From contig JAHCKG010000012.1 of assembly GCA_026125895.1 (NCBI GenBank), positions 57,081-121,080 of the forward strand: a stretch of DNA of 64,000 bases, read 5' to 3'. The stretch is from Pseudolabrys sp. GTDB taxonomy: Bacteria > Pseudomonadota > Alphaproteobacteria > Rhizobiales > Xanthobacteraceae. Position numbers and translations under genes: made by a program. The notes under the pieces were generated by a model, which was not told the origin of the DNA, ran no database searches, and saw only the letters and a program-made list of their open reading frames with translations. Shown here piece by piece: positions 1-9,638 of this stretch (positions are counted from its first letter, which is position 1; every line of letters starts with the position of its first letter).

Positions 1-685
1 GGCGCTCGTCGACTCGCTCGGCATCAAGAAGCTGCACGCGGTGATGGGCGCTTCGATGGGCGCGCTGCAGACCTACGAATGGGCGGCGAGCTTTCCCGAG
101 GCGGTCGACCGCATCGTGCCGGTCATCGGCACGCCCGGCGGCGACGCCTTCCTCATCGAGTGGCTCAACATCTGGGCCGCGCCGATCAAGCTCGATCCGA
201 ACTGGAACGGCGGCAATTATTACGGCGGCAAGCCGCCGACCGAAGGCCTGAAGGAAGCGCTGAAGATCGTGACGCTGCAGGCCAACCACTCGGACTGGGC
301 GATCAAGACTTTCGGCAATGCGCCGGCCGATCCGGCCAAGGATCCGGCGGCGGCGATGGACAACAAGTTCAAGATCGAAGCGGCGATCGACGCGGCGGCG
401 GCGGCGCGTGCCGCGACGTCGGATGCCAATTCGCTGATCTATCTCGCCAAGGCCAACCAGCTCGCCAACGCCGATCCGGCGAAGATCAAGGCGCCGGCGC
501 TGATCCTGTATTCGCCGACCGATCTCGTTTTCTACGCGCCGCTGGTCGAGGAGGCGGCCAAGAAGATCGCCGCCGGCGGCACGGCGGTCGATACCGGGCA
601 ACTGCCGGGGCCGAATGGCCATCTCAACGGCGTGCTTGCCGTGGCGCAGCAGGGCGAGCGGATCAAGGCGTTCCTCGCCAAGTAA
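1..685 (+). CDS. Alpha/beta hydrolase, MetX-like (5' end missing)
   Basis: The reading frame is open from base 2, so the N-terminal part of this protein lies outside the window. The visible 228 residues carry the nucleophile elbow GASMGALQTYEWA, which matches the GGSMGG-x-QxxEWA signature of the homoserine O-acetyltransferase branch of alpha/beta hydrolases. Near the C-terminus are SPTDLVFYA (catalytic Asp region) and NGHLNG (catalytic His). A Ser-Asp-His triad is therefore visible. True MetX acyltransferases and unrelated hydrolases both occur in this branch, and the half seen here does not settle the substrate. The family call is firm, the reaction is not. Confidence 0.8.
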   Translation, partial: ALVDSLGIKKLHAVMGASMGALQTYEWAASFPEAVDRIVPVIGTPGGDAFLIEWLNIWAAPIKLDPNWNGGNYYGGKPPTEGLKEALKIVTLQANHSDWAIKTFGNAPADPAKDPAAAMDNKFKIEAAIDAAAAARAATSDANSLIYLAKANQLANADPAKIKAPALILYSPTDLVFYAPLVEEAAKKIAAGGTAVDTGQLPGPNGHLNGVLAVAQQGERIKAFLAK

Positions 686-731
686 CCGGCGGGCAAGTAA
701 CCGGCGTATGCGGGTTGAACGGCGCGTCGCC

Positions 732-1244
732 TCAGCGGCGCGCCGTCAGCAACGTCGCCAGGCACAGCGCGCCGAAGCCGGCAAAGGTCAGCGCCGCATT
801 GGCGGCGTGCGACACTTCCCACTGCCAGCGCAGCGCTTCCCAGTTGGCCGGCACCACCGTCCAGTTCTGCGTCGCGACATTGGCCGGATAAGTGTAAGCA
901 AAGAAGATCACGAGGCCGCCGGCGAGACAGACGACGGCGAGCAGCATCAAGCGGAACGGCAGCGGCTGCCGGCGCACGGCGATCGCCAGCACGGCATTCG
1001 CGACGAGTGCGCCAATCGAGGCGATGCCGAACAGCGCCCAGCCATTGTACACCGACTGCGCCGTGAAATAGGCCTGTTGCGTCATGTGCAGCTTGGTCAA
1101 CAGCGAGGCGGCATGCGAGCCGCCCGGCACCAGGGCGAAGGCGGTGAGGAAAAGGGCGATGAATTGCAGAGCCAGCATCGCGCCAGCCTGCCGGGGAACT
1201 GCGGCGATGGCGTGTCGGGTCTCGCATCGCGCCGCGCGCTTCAC
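732..1244 (-). CDS. DUF1772 family membrane protein
   Basis: A small integral membrane protein with about four hydrophobic segments, a conserved NW/VVPANWEALRWQWEVSHAAN block before the last one and a short basic tail. This pattern matches DUF1772 (anthrone-oxygenase-like) proteins, whose role is unknown in most bacteria. The longest frame starts at a GTG overlapping the TGA of the upstream CorC-like gene by 4 bases, which suggests translational coupling. An ATG at 1178 gives a more typical family N-terminus that begins directly at the first membrane segment, and may be the true start. Family recognition is moderate; no function is inferred. Confidence 0.7.
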   Translation of the reverse strand: MKRAARCETRHAIAAVPRQAGAMLALQFIALFLTAFALVPGGSHAASLLTKLHMTQQAYFTAQSVYNGWALFGIASIGALVANAVLAIAVRRQPLPFRLMLLAVVCLAGGLVIFFAYTYPANVATQNWTVVPANWEALRWQWEVSHAANAALTFAGFGALCLATLLTARR

Positions 1245-2539
1245 AGATTATGCCGCCTGCCCGTGCTGGTGAGCGGCATCGCGACGATGCGATCGATGCG
1301 GCGGCCGTCGAGATCGGCGACCTCGAAGCGCCATTGATGGAAGGTCGCGGTTTCGCCGATGCGCGGCAGGTGTTTCATCTGCGCCAGCAGGAACCCGGCC
1401 GCGGTGTGATAGCTGCGCCCGGGCGGCAGCGTGAAGCCGAGCAACTCGGCCATTTCGTCGGCAGGGAGCGAACCCGCCAGCGACCAGCGGCCGTCATCGA
1501 GGCGCACGGCGGACGGCTCTTCGTCCGGCGCCGGCGCACTGCCGATGATGACCTGCATCAGGTTGGCCAGCGTCACGATGCCTTCGAAGTGACCGTATTC
1601 GTCGTGCACCAGCGCCAGCGGGTTGGGCGCGTCGCGCAGCATCGGCAGCACGTCGAGCGAGTCCATGGTGTCGAGCACGACCGGCGCCTCGCGCACGAAG
1701 CGCCGCACGGTGAGATCCTCGCCGTTGAGCGCGGCGCGCAGCAGATCGTGGACGCGCACCACGCCGACCATGGCGTCGATGTCGTCGCCGGCGGGGAGGA
1801 GGGTGTGGCGGGTGTCGTCGAGGATGCGGCGGACGGCGGCGGCGTCGGCGCCGATGTCGAGCCATTCGACCTCGTGCCGCGGCGTCATGGCGCCGCGCAC
1901 GGAACGGTCGGCAAGGCGCATCACGCCGGAGATCAGCCGGCGCTCGTCGGCCTCGATGACGCCGGCGGTTTCGGCTTCCGCCATCAGGCTCTGGATTTCC
2001 TCGTCGCTGACCTTGTTTTCGCGGCGTTCGTGCTGGCCGAGCAGGCGCAGCACGGCGCGGCCCGAGACGTCGAGCAGGCTGACCAGCGGGCCAGCGATCT
2101 TGGACAACAGGGTCATGGCCGGCGCGACAAGCGTCGCGATGCGCTCGGGATCGCGCAAGGCGATCTGCTTTGGCACCAGTTCTCCGACGATCAGCGACAG
2201 GTAGGTGATGAACACGACGACGACGCCGACGCCGACCGGATCGGCGATGCTGGCGGGCATGCCGAGATCGCGCAGCGCCGCGGTGAGACGCAGGCCGAGC
2301 GTCGCGCCGGAGAAGGCGCCGGACAGGATGCCGACCAGCGTAATGCCGATCTGCACCGTGGAGAGGAAGCGCCCCGGATCGGAGGCGAGCGCCAGCGCGC
2401 GCCGCGAGCCATAGACGTTGCGCGCGATCATGGCCCGCAGGCGGCTTTGCCGGGAGGAGACGATTGCCAGTTCGGACATGGCAAGGCCGCCATTGACGAC
2501 GGTCAGGGCGACGACGATCGCGAGTTCGAGATAGAGCAT
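1241..2539 (-). CDS. CorC/HlyC-type DUF21-CBS membrane protein
   Basis: A 432-residue protein with the order DUF21 transmembrane domain (about residues 1-170, three to four helices, with the conserved stretch GELVPKQIAL), a pair of CBS domains (about 195-335) and a C-terminal CorC_HlyC domain (about 345-425). The family is annotated as haemolysin-like but is better known for links to Mg2+/Co2+ efflux or resistance and membrane ion homeostasis. It is likely in the inner membrane with the CBS pair in the cytosol sensing nucleotides or ions. The DUF1772 gene follows with a 4-base overlap. Confidence 0.88.
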   Translation of the reverse strand: MLYLELAIVVALTVVNGGLAMSELAIVSSRQSRLRAMIARNVYGSRRALALASDPGRFLSTVQIGITLVGILSGAFSGATLGLRLTAALRDLGMPASIADPVGVGVVVVFITYLSLIVGELVPKQIALRDPERIATLVAPAMTLLSKIAGPLVSLLDVSGRAVLRLLGQHERRENKVSDEEIQSLMAEAETAGVIEADERRLISGVMRLADRSVRGAMTPRHEVEWLDIGADAAAVRRILDDTRHTLLPAGDDIDAMVGVVRVHDLLRAALNGEDLTVRRFVREAPVVLDTMDSLDVLPMLRDAPNPLALVHDEYGHFEGIVTLANLMQVIIGSAPAPDEEPSAVRLDDGRWSLAGSLPADEMAELLGFTLPPGRSYHTAAGFLLAQMKHLPRIGETATFHQWRFEVADLDGRRIDRIVAMPLTSTGRRHNL

Positions 2540-2617
2540 GGCACGCTTCTACCTGCTTCCGGGCGTGGCTGCGGGCGAGGGCGCCATTTTGGCGTCACTT
2601 GGTCGCGCGGCGGAATG

Positions 2618-3268
2618 CTACGCCCCGATCGCCACTTTGACGCCGTCAATGACGAATTGCACCGCCAGCGCGGCGAGCAGCACGCCGAGCAGACGCGACA
2701 TCACCATGTTGGCGGTGCTGCCGAGCAAGTTGCCGATGCGCGTCGCCAGCAAGAACACGATCAGACATACGAGCATGATGGCCGCGATGACCGCGAACAG
2801 CATGCCGAGCTTGACCGGGTCGCCTTCGCTGCGGCCCGACAACAGCACAGACGCGGTGATGGCGCCGGGGCCGGCCATCAGCGGGATGGCGAGCGGAAAG
2901 GCGGCGATGTTGCGTACGCGCTCCTCGATGGCCTGTTCGGCGGCTTCGGTCTGGCGCGTGACGCGGACGCCGAACACCATTTCCGAGGCGATCGAGAACA
3001 GCAGCAGGCCGCCGGCGATGCGGAACGCAGGCAGGGTGATCGACAGCGCATGCAGCAGCCAGTTCCCGATCAGGGCGCTGCCGGCCAGGATGATCGTGGC
3101 GATCACACAGGCGCGGATCGCGACCTGCGGCCGGTTCTTCTCCGGCAGGCCATGGGTGACGGCGAGAAAGGCGGGCACCAGCCCGACGGGATCGACCACC
3201 ACGAGGATGGTGACGAAGGCCGAAACCAGAAATTCGATGGGCAGCGAAGCGAGCGTCATGGCCGCCAT
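2618..3268 (-). CDS. MarC family integral membrane protein
   Basis: About 216 residues with six predicted membrane helices and the MarC signatures DPVGLVPAFLAVTHGLP near the N-terminus and PLAIPLMAGPGAI in the middle. MarC proteins were once linked to multiple antibiotic resistance, but that link was later rejected, so the function is unknown. A longer frame begins at a TTG at 3301; the ATG at 3268 (or 3259) is a better start because the protein then begins just before its first helix. It lies 79 bases upstream of the CorC-like gene on the same strand. Confidence 0.85.
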   Translation of the reverse strand: MAAMTLASLPIEFLVSAFVTILVVVDPVGLVPAFLAVTHGLPEKNRPQVAIRACVIATIILAGSALIGNWLLHALSITLPAFRIAGGLLLFSIASEMVFGVRVTRQTEAAEQAIEERVRNIAAFPLAIPLMAGPGAITASVLLSGRSEGDPVKLGMLFAVIAAIMLVCLIVFLLATRIGNLLGSTANMVMSRLLGVLLAALAVQFVIDGVKVAIGA

Positions 3269-3420
3269 CGTACCGGGTTGGCGGGGTTGCGGCGCGCGCA
3301 AAAGCAGGCGTGCGGCGAGTTATCCTGAGACCTTTGCAGCGGCCCTCGCCGGCGCCGTTTATCCCCCTGTAAGATATTGAAATAAAAGAAGATTAATAGG
3401 GTGCCGTGCGGGGTTTAAAA

Positions 3421-3449
3421 TTGGCTTTGCGCCCCCAAATCAGCTACAC
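3421..3449 (+). promoter_or_regulatory. Possible sigma70-type promoter of gyrA
   Basis: TTGGCT (3421-3426) and CTACAC (3444-3449) are separated by 17 bases and sit in an AT-richer stretch about 36 bases upstream of the gyrA start. The -35 resembles the alphaproteobacterial TTGAC-like box and the -10 is weak. This is a motif match only. Confidence 0.3.
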
Positions 3450-3484
3450 AGTCCGATAGATTCTTCACCGTCAGGAAGCCTTCT

Positions 3485-6238
3485 TTGTCCGACACCGATA
3501 CCCCGAAATCGGGGGGCGATCACCCCTCCGACGTCCGCCCCATTTCGATCACCGAGGAGATGAAGCGCAGCTATCTCGATTACGCCATGAGCGTGATCGT
3601 GTCGCGCGCGCTGCCCGATGTGCGCGACGGCTTGAAGCCCGTGCACCGCCGCATTCTCTATTCGATGCACGAGCAGGGCCATACGCCCGACAAAAAATAC
3701 GTGAAGTCGGCGCGCGTCGTCGGCGACGTGATGGGTAAGTATCACCCGCACGGCGACAGCGCGATCTATGACGCGCTGGTGCGCATGGCGCAGGATTTCT
3801 CCATGCGCCTGATGCTGATCGACGGGCAGGGCAATTTCGGCTCGGTCGACGGCGATCCGGCGGCGGCGATGCGTTACACCGAGTGCCGTCTCGCCAAGCC
3901 GGCGATGGCGCTGCTCGACGACATCGACAAGAACACCGTCGATTTCCAGGACAATTACGACGGCAACGAGCGCGAGCCGGCGGTGCTTCCGGCGCGCTAC
4001 CCGAACCTATTGGTCAATGGCGCCGGCGGCATCGCTGTCGGCATGGCGACGAACATTCCGCCGCACAATCTCGGCGAGGTGATCGACGCCTGCATGGCGA
4101 TGATCGACAATCCGGCGATCACGGCGGACGAGCTGATCAACATCGTGCCAGGCCCGGATTTCCCGACCGGCGGCATCATCCTCGGCCGCTCCGGAATCTA
4201 CTCGGCATTCACGACGGGCCGCGGCTCGGTGGTGATGCGCGGCAAGGTCGCGTTCGAGCAGTTCGGCAAGGACCGCGAAGCGATCATCATTTCGGAAATC
4301 CCGTACCAGGTGAACAAGGCCACCATGGTCGAGCGCATCGCCGAACTGGTGCGCGACAAGAAGATCGAGGGCATCTCCGACCTGCGCGACGAGAGCGACC
4401 GCGACGGCTATCGCGTCGTCATCGAGCTCAAGCGCGACGCCGAGCGCGAGGTCGTGCTCAACCAGCTCTATCGCTTCACGCCGCTGCAGACCTCGTTCGG
4501 CGTCAACATGGTGGCGCTCGACGGCGGCCGTCCGCTTTTGATGACCTTGCGCGACATGCTGACCGCCTTCGTCGCCTTCCGCGAAGAGGTGGTGTCACGC
4601 CGCACCAAGTTCCTGCTCGGCAAGGCGCGCGACCGCGCCCATATCCTCGTCGGCCTCGCCATCGCGGTGGCCAATATCGACGAGGTGATCAAGCTGATCC
4701 GCGGCTCGAAGGATGCCAAGGAAGCGCGCGAAGCGTTGATGGCACGCGACTGGCCGGCCAAGGACATGATCAACATGGTGCTGCTGATCGACGATCCGCG
4801 GCACCGCGTTTCGGATGCCGGCACGACCCGGCTGTCGGCCGAACAGGCCCAGGCGATCCTCGATCTGCGCCTGCAGCGCCTGACCGCTCTGGGCCGCGAC
4901 GAGATCAAGGACGAACTCGACAAGCTCGCCGCCGAGATCGCCGACTATCTCGACATCCTGCGTTCGCGCGCCCGCATCCAGGGCATCATCAAGGACGACC
5001 TCGCGGCGCTGAAGGCGCAGTTCGCGACGCCGCGCCGCACCGAGATCTCGGAAGCCGCCGGCGACATGGACGACGAGGACCTGATCCAGCGCGAAGACAT
5101 GGTCGTGACCGTGTCGCATCTCGGTTACGTCAAGCGCGTGCCGCTCTCGACCTACCGGGCGCAGCGGCGCGGCGGCAAGGGCCGCGGCGGCATGCAAGTG
5201 CGCGACGAGGATTTCGTGGCGCGGCTGTTCGTCGCCTCGACGCATACGCCGGTGCTGTTCTTCTCCTCGGCCGGCAAGGTGTACAAGGAAAAGGTGTGGC
5301 GGCTGCCGCTCGCGGCGCCGCAGGCGCGCGGCAAGGCGATGATCAACATCCTGCCGCTCGACACCGGCGAGACCATCACCTCGCTGATGCCGTTGCCGGA
5401 GGACGAGAAGACCTGGGGCGATCTCGACGTCATGTTCGCCACGACCAAGGGCACGGTCCGCCGCAACAAGCTGTCGGACTTCGTCGAGGTGCGCCGCTCC
5501 GGCATCATCGCTATGAAGCTCGCGGACGGCGAGGGTATCGTCGGCGTGCAGATCTGCACCGAGAAGGACGACGTGCTGCTGACCTCGTCGGGCGGCCAGT
5601 GCATCCGCTTCGCGGTGCCGGAAGTGCGCGTGTTCACCGGCCGCACATCCATGGGCGTGCGCGGCATTGCGCTCGAGAGCGACGACCGGCTGATCTCGAT
5701 GACCATCCTGCGCCACAGCGAGGCGAGTTCGGAAGAGCGCGCGGCTTACTTGAAGAAGGCGAGCGCGGTGCGCCGCGGCGGCAATGGCGACGACGAAGCG
5801 GTCGCGGCGATGCAGACCGAGGCGGAGGAGAATGTCGCCGCCATCGAGCTCAGCGAGGAGCGCTACGTCCAGATGTCGGCGGCCGAGCAGTTCGTGCTCA
5901 CGCTGTCGGAGCGCGGCTACGGCAAGCGGACCTCGTCTTATGAGTACCGCATCACCGGGCGCGGCGGCAAAGGCATCGTCGCCATGGACATCTGGCAGAA
6001 GGCCAAGGGCGGCGGCTTCGAACTCAAGCCGAAGATCGGCCGCCTGGTCGCCTCGTTCCCGATCGAGGAAGACGACCAGGTGATGCTGGTCACCAACGCC
6101 GGCAAGCTGATCCGCACGCCGGTGTCGGGCATCCGCATCGCCGGGCGCTCGACGCAGGGCGTCATCGTGCTTGATACGGCCGACGACGAGCGCGTCGTGT
6201 CGGTCGAGCGTTTGAGCGAGGACGAGGGCGGGGAGTGA
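3485..6238 (+). CDS. gyrA: DNA gyrase subunit A
   Basis: GyrA forms the A2B2 gyrase that introduces negative supercoils using ATP hydrolysis in GyrB. The catalytic tyrosine is Tyr131 in [10 protein letters not shown], and the GyrA box QRRGGKG at 560-566, needed for DNA wrapping, is intact. The quinolone-determining region reads [10 protein letters not shown], with Ser92 and Asp96 in place of E. coli Ser83 and Asp87, so it looks quinolone-sensitive. The protein has 917 residues against 875 in E. coli; the extra length is mostly an acidic insert in the C-terminal beta-pinwheel near 760-785. The start is a TTG preceded by AGGAAG at a good distance. Confidence 0.98.
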   Translation: MSDTDTPKSGGDHPSDVRPISITEEMKRSYLDYAMSVIVSRALPDVRDGLKPVHRRILYSMHEQGHTPDKKYVKSARVVGDVMGKYHPHGDSAIYDALVRMAQDFSMRLMLIDGQGNFGSVDGDPAAAMRYTECRLAKPAMALLDDIDKNTVDFQDNYDGNEREPAVLPARYPNLLVNGAGGIAVGMATNIPPHNLGEVIDACMAMIDNPAITADELINIVPGPDFPTGGIILGRSGIYSAFTTGRGSVVMRGKVAFEQFGKDREAIIISEIPYQVNKATMVERIAELVRDKKIEGISDLRDESDRDGYRVVIELKRDAEREVVLNQLYRFTPLQTSFGVNMVALDGGRPLLMTLRDMLTAFVAFREEVVSRRTKFLLGKARDRAHILVGLAIAVANIDEVIKLIRGSKDAKEAREALMARDWPAKDMINMVLLIDDPRHRVSDAGTTRLSAEQAQAILDLRLQRLTALGRDEIKDELDKLAAEIADYLDILRSRARIQGIIKDDLAALKAQFATPRRTEISEAAGDMDDEDLIQREDMVVTVSHLGYVKRVPLSTYRAQRRGGKGRGGMQVRDEDFVARLFVASTHTPVLFFSSAGKVYKEKVWRLPLAAPQARGKAMINILPLDTGETITSLMPLPEDEKTWGDLDVMFATTKGTVRRNKLSDFVEVRRSGIIAMKLADGEGIVGVQICTEKDDVLLTSSGGQCIRFAVPEVRVFTGRTSMGVRGIALESDDRLISMTILRHSEASSEERAAYLKKASAVRRGGNGDDEAVAAMQTEAEENVAAIELSEERYVQMSAAEQFVLTLSERGYGKRTSSYEYRITGRGGKGIVAMDIWQKAKGGGFELKPKIGRLVASFPIEEDDQVMLVTNAGKLIRTPVSGIRIAGRSTQGVIVLDTADDERVVSVERLSEDEGGE

Positions 6239-6320
6239 CATCTCTCCGCTAGACAATCTGGTTCAGGCAGGGATTACTCGCATCGTCCGGTTTCGCGGAC
6301 GATGACAGTGAGAATTCCCC

Positions 6321-6935
6321 ATGAACTGGCAGTTATTTTCGGCCTTCTTCGTCATTACAACGATCCTCATCGCCGTCCCGGGCCCGGTGGTCACGCTGGT
6401 GATCGCGACCGGGGCGCAGCGCGGTATTCGTCCGGCGCTGGCGACCGTGGCCGGCACCATGGCCGGCACCGCCGTGCTGCTCGCCGGCATCGGTTTCGGT
6501 CTCGACTGGCTGCTCAAGATGTCGTCGGCCTTGTTCGAGGTGATGCGCTGGGCCGGCGCCGCCTATCTGTTCTGGCTCGGCATCCAGGCCTGGCGCCACG
6601 CCGGCGATCCGGTGCCGAAGCTCGAGCCGCGCGGCCATGTTTTCGCGACGCGCGGCTTCCTCGTCGCCGTGACCAACCCGAAGACCATCGCCTTCTTCAC
6701 GGCGTTCCTGCCGCAGTTCATCGACCCGACGCTGCCGGTCGGCTTCCAGATCCTGGTGATGTCGCTGACGTCGCTGCTGATCGCGCTGGTGCTGGACTCG
6801 TGCTGGGCGGTCGCCGCCGGTCTCGGCCGCGCCTGGTTCCTCAAGCCGCACCACAACAAGCTGCTCGGCCGCGTCTCCGGTCTGGTGCTGATGGGCGGCG
6901 GCGTATGGCTGAGCCTGACAAGAAGGCCGGGCTAG
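6321..6935 (+). CDS. LysE family exporter (translocator)
   Basis: A 204-residue inner-membrane protein with six predicted helices. It has the LysE/RhtB signature VPGPVVTLVIATGAQRG near residues 19-35 and the NPKTIAFFTAFLPQFID block near 115-131. The family exports amino acids or small metabolites; the substrate cannot be read from the sequence. It follows gyrA by 82 bases but is probably independent. A double-hairpin repeat lies directly after the stop codon. Confidence 0.9.
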   Translation: MNWQLFSAFFVITTILIAVPGPVVTLVIATGAQRGIRPALATVAGTMAGTAVLLAGIGFGLDWLLKMSSALFEVMRWAGAAYLFWLGIQAWRHAGDPVPKLEPRGHVFATRGFLVAVTNPKTIAFFTAFLPQFIDPTLPVGFQILVMSLTSLLIALVLDSCWAVAAGLGRAWFLKPHHNKLLGRVSGLVLMGGGVWLSLTRRPG

Positions 6936-6942
6936 CAACAAA

Positions 6943-7018
6943 CTCCGCTCATTCCCGCGCAAGCGGGAATCCGGCGCTTTAACACTGGGTCCCCGCTTTC
7001 GCGGGGACGAGCGGGGAG
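6943..7018 (-). repeat. Double-hairpin palindromic repeat, family A, copy 1
   Basis: About 76 bases holding two hairpins: GATTCCCGC paired with GCGGGAAT, and GTCCCCGC paired with GCGGGGAC. The reverse complement aligns along its whole length with the copy at 58226-58300, with the same outer ends (CTCCGCTC and GAGCGGAG) and a variable centre of about 15 bases. It lies between the convergent LysE and ankyrin genes and may also act as a bidirectional terminator. The copy inside queA (9759-9851) belongs to the same family. Confidence 0.85.
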
Positions 7019-7019
7019 T

Positions 7020-7700
7020 CTAGCGCGCGCCGGCCTTCTCCAGGATCGCGACCATCTCGGCATAGCCGCGTCCTTTCGCCAGGGTCAGCGGCGTCGCGCC
7101 GCTGCGCTCGGCTATGTTGACGTTGGCGCCGGCCTCGACCAGCGCCTTGAGCGTCGCGGTGTGACGCGTGCCGCCATTGCCGAGCACGATCGACTCGATC
7201 AGCGCGGTCCAGCCGAGATTGTTGACGTGGTCGAGCGGCGCCCTGGCGGCGATCAGCATGCGCACCACCTCGTCGTGGCCGAGATGCGCGGCGGCGATCA
7301 GCGCCGTGCCGTGATAGGGGCTGGTGATGTTGGTCGCCTTGCAGCCGCCGTCCAACGACAGCTTGAGCATGGCGACATCGTCGGCGACCGCGGCGATGGT
7401 GACGATGTCATAGGCCTGCGCGTCGAGCGCATTGGCGTCGGCGCCGAGGCGGATGAGGGCGCGGGCGGCGTCAGCCTTCTTCAGGTGGACGGCGACGTGC
7501 AGCGGCGTGCGGCCGCCGCCATCGCGCGCCTCCAGCGCCGCCCCGTCCTTGACCAGTCTGTCGATGGCCGCGGCGTCGCCTGCGGCGGCCGCGGCATGCA
7601 GGCCGCGGTAGGCGGCAATGTCGGCCGGGCCGGGCGCGATCTGGGCGAAGGCGGCGGACGCCGAGAGCAGGACGGCGGCGGCGACGGAGCGGAACAGCAT
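7020..7700 (-). CDS. Secreted ankyrin-repeat protein
   Basis: A 226-residue protein with a signal peptide (MLFRSVAAAVLLSASAAFAQ) followed by about five ankyrin repeats. Typical repeat cores are DGGGRTPLHVAVHLKKADAA, YHGTALIAAAHLGHDEVVRM and SGATPLTLAKGRGYAEMVAI. Ankyrin repeats are protein-binding scaffolds, and the signal peptide points to the periplasm or outside of the cell. The stop codon abuts the family A repeat, which leaves only one base between repeat and gene. No partner can be named. Confidence 0.88.
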   Translation of the reverse strand: MLFRSVAAAVLLSASAAFAQIAPGPADIAAYRGLHAAAAAGDAAAIDRLVKDGAALEARDGGGRTPLHVAVHLKKADAARALIRLGADANALDAQAYDIVTIAAVADDVAMLKLSLDGGCKATNITSPYHGTALIAAAHLGHDEVVRMLIAARAPLDHVNNLGWTALIESIVLGNGGTRHTATLKALVEAGANVNIAERSGATPLTLAKGRGYAEMVAILEKAGAR

Positions 7701-7815
7701 GGGCGCTTCCTAAGGGTTGGTGGCCGGCAAGGTGGCCGGCAAGACTAACCCCGATGGCAGCGGGTTCATCCTGCGCAGCCTTGCCGCAGGCCGAAGGCCG
7801 GGGTAGACGGAACCC

Positions 7816-8322
7816 ATGTCACGGACCGCCCTTTACGCCGGATCGTTCGACCCGGTGACCAACGGCCACATCGATGTGGTGCGCCAGGCCGTCCGGCTGG
7901 CGGATCGGCTCGTCCTTGCGATCGGCATCCACCCCGGCAAGGCGCCGCTGTTTCCGACCGAGGATCGCCTGGCGATGCTGGAGGAGACCTGCGGGCCCAT
8001 CGCCCGTGAGGCGAAATGCGAGTTCTCCTGCATCACATTTGACGGTCTCGTCGTGACGGCGGCCGCGAAGGCGGGCGCCAGCCTGCTGATCCGCGGCCTG
8101 CGTGACGGCACCGATTTCGACTATGAGATGCAGATGGTCGGCATGAACGCCGCCATGGCCCCGGAATTGCTCACGGTTTTCCTGCCGGCCTCGCCGATGG
8201 TGCGCCCGATCACCGCCACATTGGTCCGGCAGATCGCGGCCATGGGCGGCGACGTATCGAGCTTCGTACCGAAGAGCGTGGTCGGGCGCCTGAAGCAGCG
8301 CTTCGCCGATAAAGGCGCCTGA
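7816..8322 (+). CDS. coaD: Phosphopantetheine adenylyltransferase
   Basis: CoaD transfers AMP from ATP to 4'-phosphopantetheine, the penultimate step of coenzyme A synthesis. The nucleotidyltransferase motif T-x-G-H is seen as TNGH at residues 15-18, after the conserved YAGSFDPV, and the C-terminal block [12 protein letters not shown] is typical. Length 168 agrees with the family (about 160). Two peptidyl-prolyl isomerase genes follow closely on the same strand, an order common in related alphaproteobacteria. Confidence 0.97.
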   Translation: MSRTALYAGSFDPVTNGHIDVVRQAVRLADRLVLAIGIHPGKAPLFPTEDRLAMLEETCGPIAREAKCEFSCITFDGLVVTAAAKAGASLLIRGLRDGTDFDYEMQMVGMNAAMAPELLTVFLPASPMVRPITATLVRQIAAMGGDVSSFVPKSVVGRLKQRFADKGA

Positions 8323-8346
8323 GTTCTCTCAATCCGAGGAGCCGAT

Positions 8347-8994
8347 ATGACCTCTCGCCGACTTGTCCTGTCGCTCGCCTGCGCCCTGTTCGCGGCGGCG
8401 GCGACACCGGCCTTGGCCCAGAGCGGCAAGCTCGCCAACCCGGCCGCGCTCACCGAGCAGGCGCCGGCCACCTACAAGGCGAAATTCGAGACCAGCAAGG
8501 GCGCCTTCGTCGTCCAGGTGACGCGCGCCTGGGCGCCCAACGGCGCCGACCGCTTCTACAACCTCGTCAAGAACGGCTACTTCGACAATGTGCGGTTTTT
8601 CCGCGCCATCTCCGGCTTCATGGTGCAGTTCGGCATCAACGGCGATCCCGGCCTGAACGCCAAGTGGCGCGTCGCGCGCATCCAGGACGACAAGGTCGGC
8701 CAGAGCAACACGCGCGGCATGATCACCTTCGCGACCTCCGGCCCGAACGCGCGGACCACGCAGGTGTTCATCAATTTCGACGACAACAGCAATCTCGACG
8801 GCATGGGCTTTGCGCCGTTCGGCAAGGTCGTGTCGGGCATGGATGTCGTCGACAAGCTCTACACCGGCTACGGCGAGGGCGCGCCGAACGGCCGCGGCCC
8901 CGACCAGAACCGCATCCAGAGCGAAGGCAACGCCTATCTGAACCAGAGCTTCCCCAAGCTCGATCACGTCACCAAGGCGACGATCGAGAAGTGA
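8347..8994 (+). CDS. Periplasmic cyclophilin-type peptidyl-prolyl isomerase
   Basis: A 215-residue cyclophilin that speeds cis-trans isomerisation of proline peptide bonds. It starts with a clear Sec signal peptide ending in TPALAQ, so it acts in the periplasm. The core is recognised by FYNLVKNGYFDNVRFFRAISGFMVQFG, GMITFATSGPNARTTQVFINFDDN and GFAPFGKVVSGMDVVD. The catalytic Arg of the FHR motif is present as FFR. GAGGAG upstream of ATG supports the start. The downstream gene encodes a cytoplasmic paralogue. Confidence 0.94.
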   Translation: MTSRRLVLSLACALFAAAATPALAQSGKLANPAALTEQAPATYKAKFETSKGAFVVQVTRAWAPNGADRFYNLVKNGYFDNVRFFRAISGFMVQFGINGDPGLNAKWRVARIQDDKVGQSNTRGMITFATSGPNARTTQVFINFDDNSNLDGMGFAPFGKVVSGMDVVDKLYTGYGEGAPNGRGPDQNRIQSEGNAYLNQSFPKLDHVTKATIEK

Positions 8995-9058
8995 CAGCGC
9001 CGCTGTCTTCACCAAGCCGTCGCGACAGCGGCGCCGAAAGTTTTCAAAGGAGATCGTA

Positions 9059-9514
9059 ATGGCCAAGCCGGAAGACACGCTGACGCTGGAAACCACCAAG
9101 GGCAACGTCGTGATCGAGATGCGTCCCGATCTCGCGCCCGGCCACGTCGCGCGCATCAAGGAACTGGTCAAGGAAGGCTTCTATGACGGCATCGTCTTTC
9201 ACCGCGTGATCGACGGCTTCATGGCGCAGACCGGTTGCCCGCAGGGCACCGGCATGGGCGGCTCGGGCAAGAAGCTGAAGGCCGAGTTCAACAAGGAGCC
9301 GCATGTGCGCGGCACGGTGTCGATGGCGCGCGCCTCGAACCCGGATTCCGGCGACAGCCAGTTCTTCATCGTGTTCGACGACGCCACCTTCCTCGACAAC
9401 CAGTACACGGTCTGGGGCAAGGTCATCGAGGGCATGGAGAACGTCGACAAGATCAAGCGCGGCGAGCCCGTGCAGAACCCCGACAAGATCGTCAAGGCGA
9501 CGATGGGGGCATAA
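9059..9514 (+). CDS. Cytoplasmic cyclophilin-type peptidyl-prolyl isomerase
   Basis: A 151-residue single-domain cyclophilin without a signal peptide, so it is cytoplasmic. It has the complete active-site pattern: FHRVIDGFMAQTG, the GMGGSG loop, SMARASNPDSGDSQFFI and VWGKVIEGMENVD. A strong AAAGGAGA ribosome-binding site lies before the ATG. With the upstream secreted paralogue it forms a tandem pair, one enzyme for each compartment. A large inverted repeat begins 26 bases after its stop codon. Confidence 0.96.
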   Translation: MAKPEDTLTLETTKGNVVIEMRPDLAPGHVARIKELVKEGFYDGIVFHRVIDGFMAQTGCPQGTGMGGSGKKLKAEFNKEPHVRGTVSMARASNPDSGDSQFFIVFDDATFLDNQYTVWGKVIEGMENVDKIKRGEPVQNPDKIVKATMGA

Positions 9515-9539
9515 GGCCTCCACGAAGCGTCAATTTCTG

Positions 9540-9628
9540 CGTCATGGCCGGGCTTGTCCCGGCCATCCACGTCTTTAATGCTGACGGCAAGGAAGACGTG
9601 GATGCCCGGCACAAGGCCGGGCATGACG
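9540..9628. repeat. Inverted repeat with two internally paired arms, family B
   Basis: Two 36-base arms (9540-9575 and 9593-9628) are near-perfect inverted repeats, separated by 17 bases. Each arm also folds on itself: the left as GGCCGGG-CTTGT-CCCGGCC, the right as GCCCGGC-ACAAG-GCCGGGC. The arms differ at only four positions, and these form two compensatory pairs within the arm hairpins. The element ends 10 bases before the queA start, next to its AAGGA ribosome-binding site. A single-arm relative lies at 38629-38665. Confidence 0.88.
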
Positions 9629-9638
9629 AAGGATAGCC

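Noticed and set aside
1250-3328. A 692-codon plus-strand ORF over the CorC-like and MarC genes
   Set aside because: Antisense shadow; both minus-strand genes are clear family members.
4595-6256. A 553-codon minus-strand ORF over gyrA
   Set aside because: Antisense shadow of gyrA.
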